Under the pieces are notes generated by a model. That model ran no database searches and was not told where the DNA came from. It was given only the letters and a program-made list of their open reading frames with translations. A DNA stretch of 64,000 nt from the NCBI GenBank assembly GCA_963785415.1, contig CAWAVB010000001.1, positions 868,001 to 932,000 of the forward strand, in the 5' to 3' direction. The stretch comes from Bog-793 sp963785415 (lineage in GTDB: Bacteria > Actinomycetota > Acidimicrobiia > Acidimicrobiales > Bog-793). How positions within the stretch are numbered: position 1 is the first letter of the stretch; each line of letters opens with the position of its first letter. Shown one piece after another: positions 44,113-52,961 of this stretch. Made by a program: the position numbers and the translations under genes.

Positions 44113-45288
44113 CTAGCTCGCCGGGTAGGAGTTCGGGTCGACCGAGATCGTCCCGGCCTCGATCATCGAGGCGATCGTCTTGATTCCCGCCTGCAAACTG
44201 GCGGGGATCACCTTGGCAAAGTCGTGGTACGGCGACAACGCGACACCGCCGTTCTTCAGCGTGCCGAAGTAGTTGCCACCCTTGAATTGGCCGTGTGCCG
44301 CCGAAAGCGCGGCGCTCTCAACCGAGTTCACGATGCCCTTCGTCACCGAGGTGATGAAGATGCTGCAGTAGTTCGGCGCCGAGATGCAGCCGTCGGTGTC
44401 AACCCACTCCATCGTGACGCCGTGACCGGCGGCCTTCACCGCGGCCGCGGCACCGAGCCCCACCGAGCCCGCAACCGGGAAGATGACATCGGCGCCCTGC
44501 TGGATGAGCGACGTCGCGTCGGTCTTGCCGTCCGCCTGGCTCGTGAAGGAGTTGGTGAACACGCCCGTCCCGTCATAGCTGTTCGCCGGACGGACCTTCT
44601 TCGGGGTCCATCCGAGGGCGACGACGTGCGCGTGGTCGACCTTGTCGAAGTAGCGGACTCCCGCGACCCAGCCATCCATGTAGATGGTGACGGTCGGGAT
44701 GTCCTCGCCGCCGAAGGTCCCGACCTTGCCCGTCTTGCTCATCGCGGCGGCGAGGAACCCTCCGAGAAAGGCGTCCTGGTTCGTCTCGTAGAGCAGGGAG
44801 TCGATGTTCTTGATCGCCGGCGAGTAGCTGTAGTCGACGATCGCGAACTTCTGACTCGGGTGGGCCTTCGCCGCCGCCTGGGTGGCGGCGCCCATCAGAA
44901 AGCCGACGGTGATGATGATTCCGCAGTGCTCGCCGACGAACGTGGCGATGTTCGGCACGTAGTCACTCGACGAGGTCGACGACAGGTAACGGATCGTCAT
45001 CGACGGGTCCACCTTCTTGGCGGCCTGAAGTCCTGCCCACGCGGAGGCGTTGAACGAACGGTCGTTGATGCCGCCCGTGTCGGTCACCTCGCAGGCGAGG
45101 AACGAGCTCGTGTGACTGACGACCGCCGGAGCGCGGTGACGTGCAACCTGCGCGGCGGAGGCGATGCCGGTCGAGACGACGCCCGAGAGGAGCGTGAACG
45201 TCGCGAGGACGACAACGGCCCGCATTCCCGGCATCCGCCGGTGGCGACCCGCCTTGATCAGCGGATCACTGAGGCCATGAACAACCAT
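44113..45288 (-). CDS. BMP-family nucleoside-binding protein
   Basis: The 391-residue precursor belongs to the BmpA/Med basic membrane protein family of nucleoside receptors. It has VTDTGGINDRSFNASAW after the signal peptide, then GFLMGAATQAAA, YETNQDAFLGGFLAA and GADVIFPVAGSVG. The signal peptide (about residues 22-47) ends ASAAQ and has no Cys, so it looks cut by signal peptidase I, rather than lipid-anchored as in most Gram-positive receptors. AAGGAGGG precedes the ATG. A strong hairpin follows the gene. Confidence 0.9.
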   Translation of the reverse strand: MVVHGLSDPLIKAGRHRRMPGMRAVVVLATFTLLSGVVSTGIASAAQVARHRAPAVVSHTSSFLACEVTDTGGINDRSFNASAWAGLQAAKKVDPSMTIRYLSSTSSSDYVPNIATFVGEHCGIIITVGFLMGAATQAAAKAHPSQKFAIVDYSYSPAIKNIDSLLYETNQDAFLGGFLAAAMSKTGKVGTFGGEDIPTVTIYMDGWVAGVRYFDKVDHAHVVALGWTPKKVRPANSYDGTGVFTNSFTSQADGKTDATSLIQQGADVIFPVAGSVGLGAAAAVKAAGHGVTMEWVDTDGCISAPNYCSIFITSVTKGIVNSVESAALSAAHGQFKGGNYFGTLKNGGVALSPYHDFAKVIPASLQAGIKTIASMIEAGTISVDPNSYPAS

Positions 45289-45535
45289 AAGCCCTCCTTC
45301 AATTGGGTTCTCCGGTGCGCCGTTCGGTCGCGACTGATAGGCAGCCGCCTGCCCGTATGTCCTTGAAACCCGGGCTGTCGCTCATCGCCTCATCGTTGAT
45401 GCCGAACCGCTCTGCCGATATCCGTCGGCCAAGCTACTACTCCCCTACCGGCGCGGGCGGGGGAAAAATCGCACAAAGTGGCGGACGCGGGACGGCATCC
45501 GCCAGGGGGTGGCCGGCGCAGATAGCCTCTGCGCG

Positions 45536-46144
45536 GTGATCGACCACATCCTCCTCGACGTGATCGGGGCGATCCGCGAGGCGCTCGAGGGGGCGCTGCT
45601 CGAGCAGCAGGCCGTCGAGGAGCGATTCCAGGTCGACGTCTTCCTGGGGGACGTCACCTTCGAGACCTCGTTCTCGCTACCGGGCGAGCAGAACCCCCCG
45701 CGGGTGCGCGCCGACCTCGGGCTCGAATGGCCGACCTGGAGCCAGAGCGCCTACCGGTCCTGGTCGATCGGCGAGCCGACCTCCGAGCGTCCCGAGCTCG
45801 TCGTCGAGGTCACCCTGCGGCTCCAGCGCCTCGCCGCCGTCCCCGACGCCGCGACGGTGCTCGCCGCGATCGGCGAGAGCCGCCCCGAGCTCGCCGGCGA
45901 ACCGCTCGAGCGCAGCGGGATCACCGTCGAACAGGCCTTCGACGCCGAGCCCGGATCGGCGACCGCGGCGATCGAGATCGCCTACCAGGGCACCTACCGG
46001 CTGAGCGACGCCGTCCTCGAGGAACCGGATCGCCTCGACGGCCAGGTGGCGCCGCTCGCCCGCTGGATCGCCTCGGCGCTCGTCCGCCTCGCCGACCTGG
46101 AACTGCCGTCCCTGCCGGTCGACGACTCCGAGGCGAGCACGTAG
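45536..46144 (+). CDS. Conserved-looking hypothetical protein
   Basis: I do not recognise this 202-residue acidic, cytoplasmic-looking protein. It starts VIDHILLDVIGAIREALEGA and is rich in beta-type segments (FQVDVFLGDVTFETSFSLP) and Glu/Leu-rich stretches. TAGCCT lies 7 bases before the GTG at 45536, which supports that start and a leaderless message. It ends close to the convergent kinase gene (8 bases apart). Codon use is like the core genes. Confidence 0.65.
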   Translation: MIDHILLDVIGAIREALEGALLEQQAVEERFQVDVFLGDVTFETSFSLPGEQNPPRVRADLGLEWPTWSQSAYRSWSIGEPTSERPELVVEVTLRLQRLAAVPDAATVLAAIGESRPELAGEPLERSGITVEQAFDAEPGSATAAIEIAYQGTYRLSDAVLEEPDRLDGQVAPLARWIASALVRLADLELPSLPVDDSEAST

Positions 46145-46152
46145 AGCCGCGT

Positions 46153-47202
46153 CTAGACGACCCCGACCGCCCGGGCGAGGTCGGCGAGCGACGACACCGG
46201 CCGGGCGCCGAGATGCCCGATGACCTCGCTCGCGGCGAGCGCGCCGAGGCGTGCCGCGCCCTCCGGGCCGTGGCCGTGGGTGACCCCGAAACAGAAGCCG
46301 GCGGCGAACAGGTCGCCGGCGCCGGTCAGGTCGACGACCCGGTTGACCCGGTAAGCGGGGACGTCGACGAGGCCGCCTGAGGTCCCGACCATCGCGCCCT
46401 TCTCCCCGCGGGTCACGACCACGGTGAGCCCCGGCCGGGCGATCGCGTCCAGTGCACGTGGCGCGTCGACCGCGCCGGTGAGCTCGAGGAGCTCCGATTC
46501 GTTGGAAAAGACGATGTCGACGCGCCCGCCGGTGAGCTCCTCGAGGACGCCGCGATGCCGCTCGACGAGCAGAGCGTCCGACAACCCGAGGGCGACGGCC
46601 GTGTCCCGGGACCGGGCCGCGTCGATGAGGCGGCGGAGGAGCGCCGGGGCGTCGGGCAGGTCGAGGACGTAACCTTCGAAGTAGACGAGCTGGGCGTCTC
46701 TTACGACCTCGACGTCGATCCCTGTCGAGTCGAGCCGCCCGCCGACCCCGAGGGCGGTCGCCATCGTCCGCTCGGCGTCCGGCGTGACGATGACGGAGCA
46801 ACGTCCGGTCGCCGCCTCGTCACCGGCGGGATCGGCCGCGAAGCGCTGGAGGACGGCGTGGACCCCGGCCGCTTCGAGGTCCGCGGCGAAGCGGTCACCG
46901 AGGTCGTCGGTCGCCACCGCGCCGATGAAGGCGGGGTGACCCCCGAGCGAAGCGATGCCTACTGCGGTATTCGTGACCGAGCCGCCGGGGACCTGCCGGC
47001 CCTCGCCGACGAGCGACCGGATCCGGTCGCTCGTCGCGATGCTGACGAGCGTCATCGAGCCGAGCGGCAGCCCGAGGGACTCGACGACGGCGACGTCGGC
47101 GAAGGCGAGGTGGTCCATCAGCGCGTTGCCGACGCAGACCACGTCGAAACGCTTCGACGAAACGGGCGGAGACGCCCGGTTTGAGCCGTGCTCCCCCGTC
47201 AC
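46153..47202 (-). CDS. PfkB-family kinase, probable adenosine kinase
   Basis: The 349-residue ribokinase-fold protein has CVGNALMDHLA near the start, PGGSVTNTAVGIASLGG, and the catalytic VDLTGAGDLFAAGFCFG with Asp near residue 302. LTGAGDLFAAGF is the form seen in bacterial adenosine kinases, which make AMP from adenosine; a different nucleoside or sugar remains possible. TAGGGT sits 6 bases before the GTG start, so the message is likely leaderless. It is divergent from pepN by 72 bases. Confidence 0.85.
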   Translation of the reverse strand: MTGEHGSNRASPPVSSKRFDVVCVGNALMDHLAFADVAVVESLGLPLGSMTLVSIATSDRIRSLVGEGRQVPGGSVTNTAVGIASLGGHPAFIGAVATDDLGDRFAADLEAAGVHAVLQRFAADPAGDEAATGRCSVIVTPDAERTMATALGVGGRLDSTGIDVEVVRDAQLVYFEGYVLDLPDAPALLRRLIDAARSRDTAVALGLSDALLVERHRGVLEELTGGRVDIVFSNESELLELTGAVDAPRALDAIARPGLTVVVTRGEKGAMVGTSGGLVDVPAYRVNRVVDLTGAGDLFAAGFCFGVTHGHGPEGAARLGALAASEVIGHLGARPVSSLADLARAVGVV

Positions 47203-47274
47203 GCCGACACCCTAGTGCGGCCGGGATCGGCGACCGCCAATAGGGGCAAGCCGCGTGACTAGCCTCGACGTGCT

Positions 47275-49881
47275 GTGACCACGATCAACGACCCCGCTTC
47301 GTATCGGCTCCCCCGCAACGCCATCCCGCGGCGCTACGACCTCGAGCTCGCCCCCGACATCGAGACGTCGAGCTTCACGGGCACGGCGCGTATCGAGCTC
47401 GAGGTGCTCGAGGAACTCACGGAGCTCGTCCTGCACGCCGACGAGCTGACGATCACCGACGCCGGGATCACGCCCGGCTGGGCGGATGCCGGCGAGCCAT
47501 CCGCCCTCTCCGTGTCGCTCGACGCGCCGGCCGAACTCGTGCGGTTCGGGGTCGGCTCGGCGCTGCCGCCCGGGCGTTACACGCTGCGCTGCCGGTTCGC
47601 CGGCGTCCTCGGCGACAAGCTGGCGGGTTTTTACCGCAGCGAGTTCGTCGACGGCGACGGGGTCGCGCGCGCCATCGCCACGACGCAGTTCGAGGAGACC
47701 GACGCCCGCAAGGCGTTCCCGTGCTTCGACGAGCCGGACCTGAAGGCGGTCTTCGGAGTGGCGCTCATCGCCCCGCCGCGGATGTTCGCCGTCTCGAACG
47801 GCCCCGAGACCTCGGTGGAGCTTCTCGCCTCGGGGGCGCGTCGTGTCCGGTTCGCCGACACGATCCCGATGTCGACCTACCTCGTCGCCTTCGTCGTCGG
47901 TCCCCTCGAGGCGACGGAGCCGGTGGACGTCGACGGGATCGCCCTACGCGTCGTCACCGTTCCCGGCAAGGGCCACCTCACGGCCACCGCGGCGGAGATC
48001 GCGGCGCACGCGCTCCGCTACTACCGCGACTATTTCGGGATCCCTTATCCCGGCGACAAGCTCGACCTCGTCGCGATCCCGGACTTCGCCGCGGGGGCGA
48101 TGGAGAACCTCGGCTGCGTCACGTTCCGCGAGGCGGAGCTCCTCGCCGATCCGACGGACACGGCCAAGCCCGAGCTGCGCCGGATCGCCGAGGTCATCGA
48201 GCACGAGCTCGCCCACATGTGGTTCGGGGACCTCGTCACGATGCGCTGGTGGAACGGCGTCTGGTTGAACGAGGCCTTCGCGACCTTCATGGCGCTCCGT
48301 TGTCAGGACGACTTCCACCCCGACTGGCAGTGCTTCATCGGATTCGCCCGCCTGCGGGAGATGGCTCGCTTCATCGACGGGCTCCCGTCGACTCGGGCGA
48401 TCGAGTTCCCTGTCGTGACCCCCGAAGAGGCCTCGGCGATGTTCGACGTCCCGATCACCTACATCAAGGCCCCGGGCGTGCTGTGGATGATCGAGCAATA
48501 CATCGGCCATGACGAGTTCCGCGCCGGCGTGCGCCGCTACCTCGAGGCGAACGCCTACGGCAACGCCGAGACGACCGACTTGTGGGACGCGATCGAGGCC
48601 GAGAACCCCGGCGTCCCGTTGCGCGCCGCCATGGACTCCTGGGTCTTCCAGGGCGGCTATCCGATCGTCACAGTGACCGGGCTCGCCGGCGACGAAGGGA
48701 CGGTCGAGCTGCGCCAGGAGCCGTTCGCCTACCTCCCGGCCGAGACGACAAAGGACCCGGCGAGGCCCGCGCAATGGCTCGTGCCGGTCATCGCGGCCCC
48801 CGCCCGCGACCGGGGCAAGTCAACGAGGGTCCTCCTCGCCGACGCGCCCCTGCGGATCCGGCTCCGCGGCTCCCCGGTCGTCGTCAACGCCGGAGGCAGC
48901 GGCTTCTACCGCGTCCGGCACGACCCGGCGCTCCGGGCCGAGCTGCTCACCCACCTCGAGGCGCTCGACACGGTCGAACGCCTCGGGCTCATCGGCGACC
49001 TGTGGGCGGCGGTCCTCGCCGGCATGACCGGGCTCGGGGAGTTCCTCGACGCGATCGGCCACCTCGCGGGCGAGGACAACCCCTACATCTGGTCGGTCGT
49101 GACGAGCGCGCTGCGCACCGTCGACCTCGTCGCTCCGGATCGCGAGCGCCCGCTCGTCGCCCGCTACACGCGGACGGTCCTCGGGCCGGAGCTCGCCCGC
49201 GTCGGCTGGGAGGCAAAAGCGGGCGAGGGTGAGCAGACGCCGGTCCTGCGCTCGGCGCTCATCGCCGCGCTCGGCACCGTCGGTGGCGACGACGACGTGC
49301 GCGACCGGGCGCGGGAACTGTTCGCGGCCGACGTCTCCGGACGCCGGGAGCTCGACGCCGACATCGCCGGGAGCGTCCTCGCCACCGTCGCCTGGAGCGC
49401 CCGCCGCAGCGAGTTCGACGCGCTCGTCGCCCGCGGCCGCCAGCCGCGGTCGCCCCTCGACGAGCGCCGTTACCGGACCGCCTTCGGCTACCTCACCGAT
49501 CCGGGGTTCGCGGCCGAGGTCCACGAACTCTGCCGTGGCGAGATCCGCAGCCAGGACGCGCCGTACCTGCTCACGGTGATGCTCGGACAGCGCGCGATCG
49601 GACCGGTCACGTGGCAGTTCGTCTCGACCCACATCGACGAGCTCGAGGCGCGCTACCCCGACAACTCGATCCACCGGATGTTCGAAGGGCTCGCGGGTCT
49701 CGCCGAGCTCGGCGACGACGGTGAGCCCGTCTACCTCGACGCGGTGCACAGCTTCGTCGCCGCCAGGTACTCCGGCGGACTGCGACGCCTCCTCGACCAG
49801 ATCGTCGAGCACCTCGAGGTGAACCTCCGTCTCGCGACGAGCGTCCGCACGACGCTTCACGACCTGCTGTCGGGGCGCTGA
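47275..49881 (+). CDS. pepN: Aminopeptidase N (M1 family)
   Basis: This 868-residue zinc peptidase removes N-terminal residues from peptides. The exopeptidase motif GAMEN has Glu277; zinc ligands are His310 and His314 of HELAHMW with catalytic Glu311, and Glu333 in NEAFATF. The N-terminal beta-saddle, catalytic domain, small beta-domain and C-terminal helical ERAP1-like domain are all present. No signal peptide is seen, so it is cytoplasmic. TAGCCT lies 9 bases before the GTG start, suggesting a near-leaderless message. Confidence 0.95.
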   Translation: MTTINDPASYRLPRNAIPRRYDLELAPDIETSSFTGTARIELEVLEELTELVLHADELTITDAGITPGWADAGEPSALSVSLDAPAELVRFGVGSALPPGRYTLRCRFAGVLGDKLAGFYRSEFVDGDGVARAIATTQFEETDARKAFPCFDEPDLKAVFGVALIAPPRMFAVSNGPETSVELLASGARRVRFADTIPMSTYLVAFVVGPLEATEPVDVDGIALRVVTVPGKGHLTATAAEIAAHALRYYRDYFGIPYPGDKLDLVAIPDFAAGAMENLGCVTFREAELLADPTDTAKPELRRIAEVIEHELAHMWFGDLVTMRWWNGVWLNEAFATFMALRCQDDFHPDWQCFIGFARLREMARFIDGLPSTRAIEFPVVTPEEASAMFDVPITYIKAPGVLWMIEQYIGHDEFRAGVRRYLEANAYGNAETTDLWDAIEAENPGVPLRAAMDSWVFQGGYPIVTVTGLAGDEGTVELRQEPFAYLPAETTKDPARPAQWLVPVIAAPARDRGKSTRVLLADAPLRIRLRGSPVVVNAGGSGFYRVRHDPALRAELLTHLEALDTVERLGLIGDLWAAVLAGMTGLGEFLDAIGHLAGEDNPYIWSVVTSALRTVDLVAPDRERPLVARYTRTVLGPELARVGWEAKAGEGEQTPVLRSALIAALGTVGGDDDVRDRARELFAADVSGRRELDADIAGSVLATVAWSARRSEFDALVARGRQPRSPLDERRYRTAFGYLTDPGFAAEVHELCRGEIRSQDAPYLLTVMLGQRAIGPVTWQFVSTHIDELEARYPDNSIHRMFEGLAGLAELGDDGEPVYLDAVHSFVAARYSGGLRRLLDQIVEHLEVNLRLATSVRTTLHDLLSGR

Positions 49882-49888
49882 CTCGTCG

Positions 49889-50530
49889 GTGAACCTCGGT
49901 CTCGCCGCGGCGACGTTCGCCGTCGTGATCCCGGCGGAGCTCCCCGACAAGACCTTCATCTCCACGATCCTTCTGTCCTCGCGGCACCGGCCGCTCCCGG
50001 TGTGGCTCGGCGCGGCTGCGGGCCTCGTCGCACAGGCCGGCGTCGCGGTCGTCGCCGGTCGGCTCCTCGGGCTCGCGCCGCACCGCGTCGTCGCCGCGAT
50101 CGTGGCCGGGCTCTTCGTCGCCGGGGCCGTCTACCTCTTCGCCAGCAGCGCCGCCGTCGTCGACGAGCGTGGCGCGGCGATCGCCTCCGACGAGGATCGC
50201 CTCCTTCGATCCAGCGCGGGCTCAACCCCCGCGGAGCGCCGACAAGGGCCCTCGGGCGCGCGGATCGCCGCCACCACGTTCGCCGTCATCGCCCTCGCCG
50301 AGTTCGGCGACCTCACCCAGATCGTGATCGCCAACCTCTCGGCGCGGACGCGCGACCCGCTTAGCGTGTTCGCCGGTGCCGCGCTCGCCTTCATCGCCGT
50401 GAGCGGCTTCGGCGTCGCCGCCGGCAGGGCGATCACGCGCGTCGTGCCGCTCGACGCGCTGCGCAAGGTCTCCGGGTTGATCCTTCTCGGACTCGGGATC
50501 TGGAGCGCCGTCGCCGCGGGGACCGGATGA
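49889..50530 (+). CDS. GDT1/TMEM165-family cation transporter
   Basis: The 213-residue protein has about six membrane helices in two inverted repeats. Each half bears the family motif: ELPDKTF near residue 18 and EFGDLTQ near 136 (family consensus E-x-G-D-K/R-T/S). Members move Ca2+ or Mn2+ out of the cytosol; bacterial ones are linked to Mn2+ export. A soluble loop (about 88-125) separates the halves. It lies 7 bases after pepN, and its stop overlaps the next gene's start as ATGA. Confidence 0.87.
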   Translation: MNLGLAAATFAVVIPAELPDKTFISTILLSSRHRPLPVWLGAAAGLVAQAGVAVVAGRLLGLAPHRVVAAIVAGLFVAGAVYLFASSAAVVDERGAAIASDEDRLLRSSAGSTPAERRQGPSGARIAATTFAVIALAEFGDLTQIVIANLSARTRDPLSVFAGAALAFIAVSGFGVAAGRAITRVVPLDALRKVSGLILLGLGIWSAVAAGTG

Positions 50531-51228
50531 CCGCCTCGGAGCTACCGCGGGACGGCGCGCCCGCTCTCAAAGGCCGGGCCGAGTCGTTGCTCGCCGCGGC
50601 GCGGGCGACCGACGGGTTCCTGCCCTGCGAGGAGGCGATGGCCCTCTACGCGGTCGCCGCACGCGCGCTCGCGGCGCGGTCCGGGCCGATCGTCGAGATC
50701 GGCGGCTATCTCGGTCGATCGACGCTCTTCCTCGCCGCGGCGATCGCGGCCGTGGACGCCTCGGCCACCGCCGTCTACAGCGTCGACCACCACCGCGGTT
50801 CCGAGGAGATGCAGCCGGGTTGGCCCGGTCACGACCCGTCGCTCGTCGACCCGAGAACCGGCCGGATGGATTCGCTGGCCCGCTTCCGGGCGACGCTCGA
50901 GCGGGCCGGAGCCGAGGACCTCGTCGTCGCGGTCGTGGGCGACTCCGCCCGGGTCGCCGCCGATTGGTCGACGCCGGTCGCCCTCGTCTTTATAGACGGC
51001 GGTCACGGGGAGGCCTGCTGCTGGTCCGACTACCGCGGCTGGGGGCGCCACGTCGCTCCCGGGGGCTTCCTCGTCTTCCACGACGTCTTCGAAGACCCCC
51101 GCGCAGGCGGCCGCCCCCCGTACGAGTGCTACCTCGACGCGCTCGGCTCCCAGCGCTTCACCGAGGATGTCGCCGCGGGCTGCGGCAGCCTGCGCGTGCT
51201 CGTGCGCACGGCGGTTCGCTGGGACTGA
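50527..51228 (+). CDS. Class I SAM-dependent methyltransferase (type 24)
   Basis: The 233-residue protein has a SAM-binding motif IVEIGGYLGRSTLFLA near residue 55, VYSVDHHRGSEEMQ after the second strand, VVAVVGDSARVA, and FIDGGHGEACCWSDYRGW. This pattern fits the Methyltransf_24 group, which often acts on sugars or natural products. The substrate is unknown. It is translationally coupled to the GDT1 gene by ATGA and is convergent with the glycosyltransferase operon. Confidence 0.82.
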   Translation: MTASELPRDGAPALKGRAESLLAAARATDGFLPCEEAMALYAVAARALAARSGPIVEIGGYLGRSTLFLAAAIAAVDASATAVYSVDHHRGSEEMQPGWPGHDPSLVDPRTGRMDSLARFRATLERAGAEDLVVAVVGDSARVAADWSTPVALVFIDGGHGEACCWSDYRGWGRHVAPGGFLVFHDVFEDPRAGGRPPYECYLDALGSQRFTEDVAAGCGSLRVLVRTAVRWD

Positions 51229-51237
51229 GAGGGTCGG

Positions 51238-52248
51238 TCAGCCCAGGCGGTCGAACACCGCCGCGGTGACGCCCCCCGACAGCACGTCGGTGGCGAGCAC
51301 GACCGCGGCCGCGGAGTACGACGTCCGCTCGCCGGGCGGGAACTCGGACCGTTCCGGGAAGACGAGACCCGTGAGGTACGAACCGTCCCCGCAGCGCAGC
51401 CCGTCGGTCGTCGCCAGCAGCGCCGCCGCCTCGTCCGCCCAGCCGACCCGGGCGAGCGCGATGGCGCACTCCGCGGTCTCGGCGGTGGTCACCCACCGCC
51501 GGTCCGACCGGCACAAAACGCCGGCCTCGGGCACGACGAACTCGCCGAGGCGGGAGCGCAGCCGGGCTCGGGCGGCGTCGAGGCCGAGCACGCCGGCGAG
51601 CGCCGGGTAGTACCAGTCCATGGCGAACTGCGCGTTGTCGGCGAAGAACGACTCACGCTCCGCGACGAGCCGGCCGACCCGGGCGGCGGTGGCGGCCCAG
51701 GCGGGGCGCTCCAAGCCGAGGGTGGCGGCGAGACGCTCGCCGGAGCCGAGGCTGTGGTAGATCGACGAGCTCGCCGCGAGGAGCGAGAACGCGGCCAGCC
51801 GTCCGCCCGGTCCGACGGACCACGGGATCGCGCCGTCCGGGGTGGCGAGCGAGACGACGAACCCGAGCGCCCGGTCGACGACGGCGAACATCTCCCCCGC
51901 GAAGCCGGGATCCCCGCCCGCCCACAGGTACTCGAGGACGCCGGTCGCGACGTAGGCGACGGCGTTCGTGTCGACACGGGCCTCTTTGACGCCGCCGGCG
52001 CAGTCGTAGGCGGCGTGCCAGCTCCCGTCGGCGCGTTGGCGGCGGGCGAGCCACTCGAGGCCGCGCGCCGCGGCCGCGAGCTCGCCCGTCGCGGCGAGCG
52101 CCATGACGGCCTCGACGTGGTTCCACGGGTCGGCGTGGCCGCCCGGGAACCACGGGATCAAGCCGTCGGGCTGCTGGACCTCGAGGATCGCCTCGACCGC
52201 CGATCCCGGCTCGACGAACTCCGCCGTCTGGACGACCGCGTCGGCCAT
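51238..52248 (-). CDS. Alpha/alpha-toroid protein (prenyltransferase/squalene-cyclase-like)
   Basis: The 336-residue protein is built of helical-hairpin repeats like a terpenoid cyclase or glycosidase toroid: QQPDGLIPWFPGGHADPWN, RRQRADGSWHAAYD, VSLATPDGAIPWSVGPGG and CGDGSYLTGLVFPE. There is no squalene-cyclase DxDD motif, so it may bind or cut a glycan or lipid instead. It is the last gene of a three-gene unit; the ATG overlaps the preceding stop as TGATG. The frame stays open upstream only as a shadow of the neighbours. Confidence 0.75.
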   Translation of the reverse strand: MADAVVQTAEFVEPGSAVEAILEVQQPDGLIPWFPGGHADPWNHVEAVMALAATGELAAAARGLEWLARRQRADGSWHAAYDCAGGVKEARVDTNAVAYVATGVLEYLWAGGDPGFAGEMFAVVDRALGFVVSLATPDGAIPWSVGPGGRLAAFSLLAASSSIYHSLGSGERLAATLGLERPAWAATAARVGRLVAERESFFADNAQFAMDWYYPALAGVLGLDAARARLRSRLGEFVVPEAGVLCRSDRRWVTTAETAECAIALARVGWADEAAALLATTDGLRCGDGSYLTGLVFPERSEFPPGERTSYSAAAVVLATDVLSGGVTAAVFDRLG

Positions 52249-52961
52249 CAGCCGGCCTTTTCGACGTAGACGACGAGGCTCTTCCCGATGAGCGGATTGA
52301 GCGCCCGTTCGAGGGCGCGGGTGACGAAGGGGCGGTGCGTGATGTCCCAGACGAGGAAGCGGTGGTAGGCGGCGACGAGCGGGTGGTCGTCGCGGCCGAC
52401 CCCGACCACGCACCTCAGCAGCCAATACGGCGAGTGGAGCGCGTGGGCGTGGTGCGAGCCGACGAGGCGCAGCCCAGCCCGTTCGCACCGGCTGACGAGC
52501 TCGCGCCGGCGGTAGATGCGGAGGTGCCCACCCTCGACCCCGTGGTAGTCCGACGACACCGCCCAGTTCGCCCGCTCGGGACCGGCGGCGGGGACGCTGA
52601 GAGCCGCCAGGCCCCCCGGCCGCAGGACCCGGGCGAACTCGGCGAGCGCCGTCTCGTCGTCGCGGATGTGCTCGAGCACCTCCGACGCGATCACGCGGTC
52701 GAAACTCGCGTCCGCGAAGGGGAGCCGCGTCGCGTCGGCGGCGACACCGCCCTGGCGCACGCCCACCGGCACCTCGTCGGCGGCGCGCATCGCCGCGACC
52801 ATGCCCGCGACGGTGTCGAGCTCGGCGCGCGCGGCGTCGAGCGCGACGACGTGCGCGCCCGCCTTCAAGGCGGCGAACGTGTGGCGCCCGCCCCCGCACC
52901 CGACGTCGAGCACGACAAGGCCGGGGCGCACGGCAGCCCGTTCGAGATCGACGGTCAGCAC
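52248..52961 (-). CDS. Class I SAM-dependent methyltransferase (type 11)
   Basis: The 237-residue protein has motif I VVLDVGCGGGRHTFAAL at residue 16, acidic LDAARAELD, ATRLPFADASFDRVIASEV and LRPGGLAALSVPA, typical of Methyltransf_11/25 enzymes. The C-terminal part (RIYRRRELVSRCERAGL) matches the usual cap region. The GTG start lies within the 3' end of the glycosyltransferase gene (7 bases shared). It would methylate a lipid or sugar made with its partners; the acceptor is unknown. Confidence 0.85.
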   Translation of the reverse strand: MLTVDLERAAVRPGLVVLDVGCGGGRHTFAALKAGAHVVALDAARAELDTVAGMVAAMRAADEVPVGVRQGGVAADATRLPFADASFDRVIASEVLEHIRDDETALAEFARVLRPGGLAALSVPAAGPERANWAVSSDYHGVEGGHLRIYRRRELVSRCERAGLRLVGSHHAHALHSPYWLLRCVVGVGRDDHPLVAAYHRFLVWDITHRPFVTRALERALNPLIGKSLVVYVEKAG

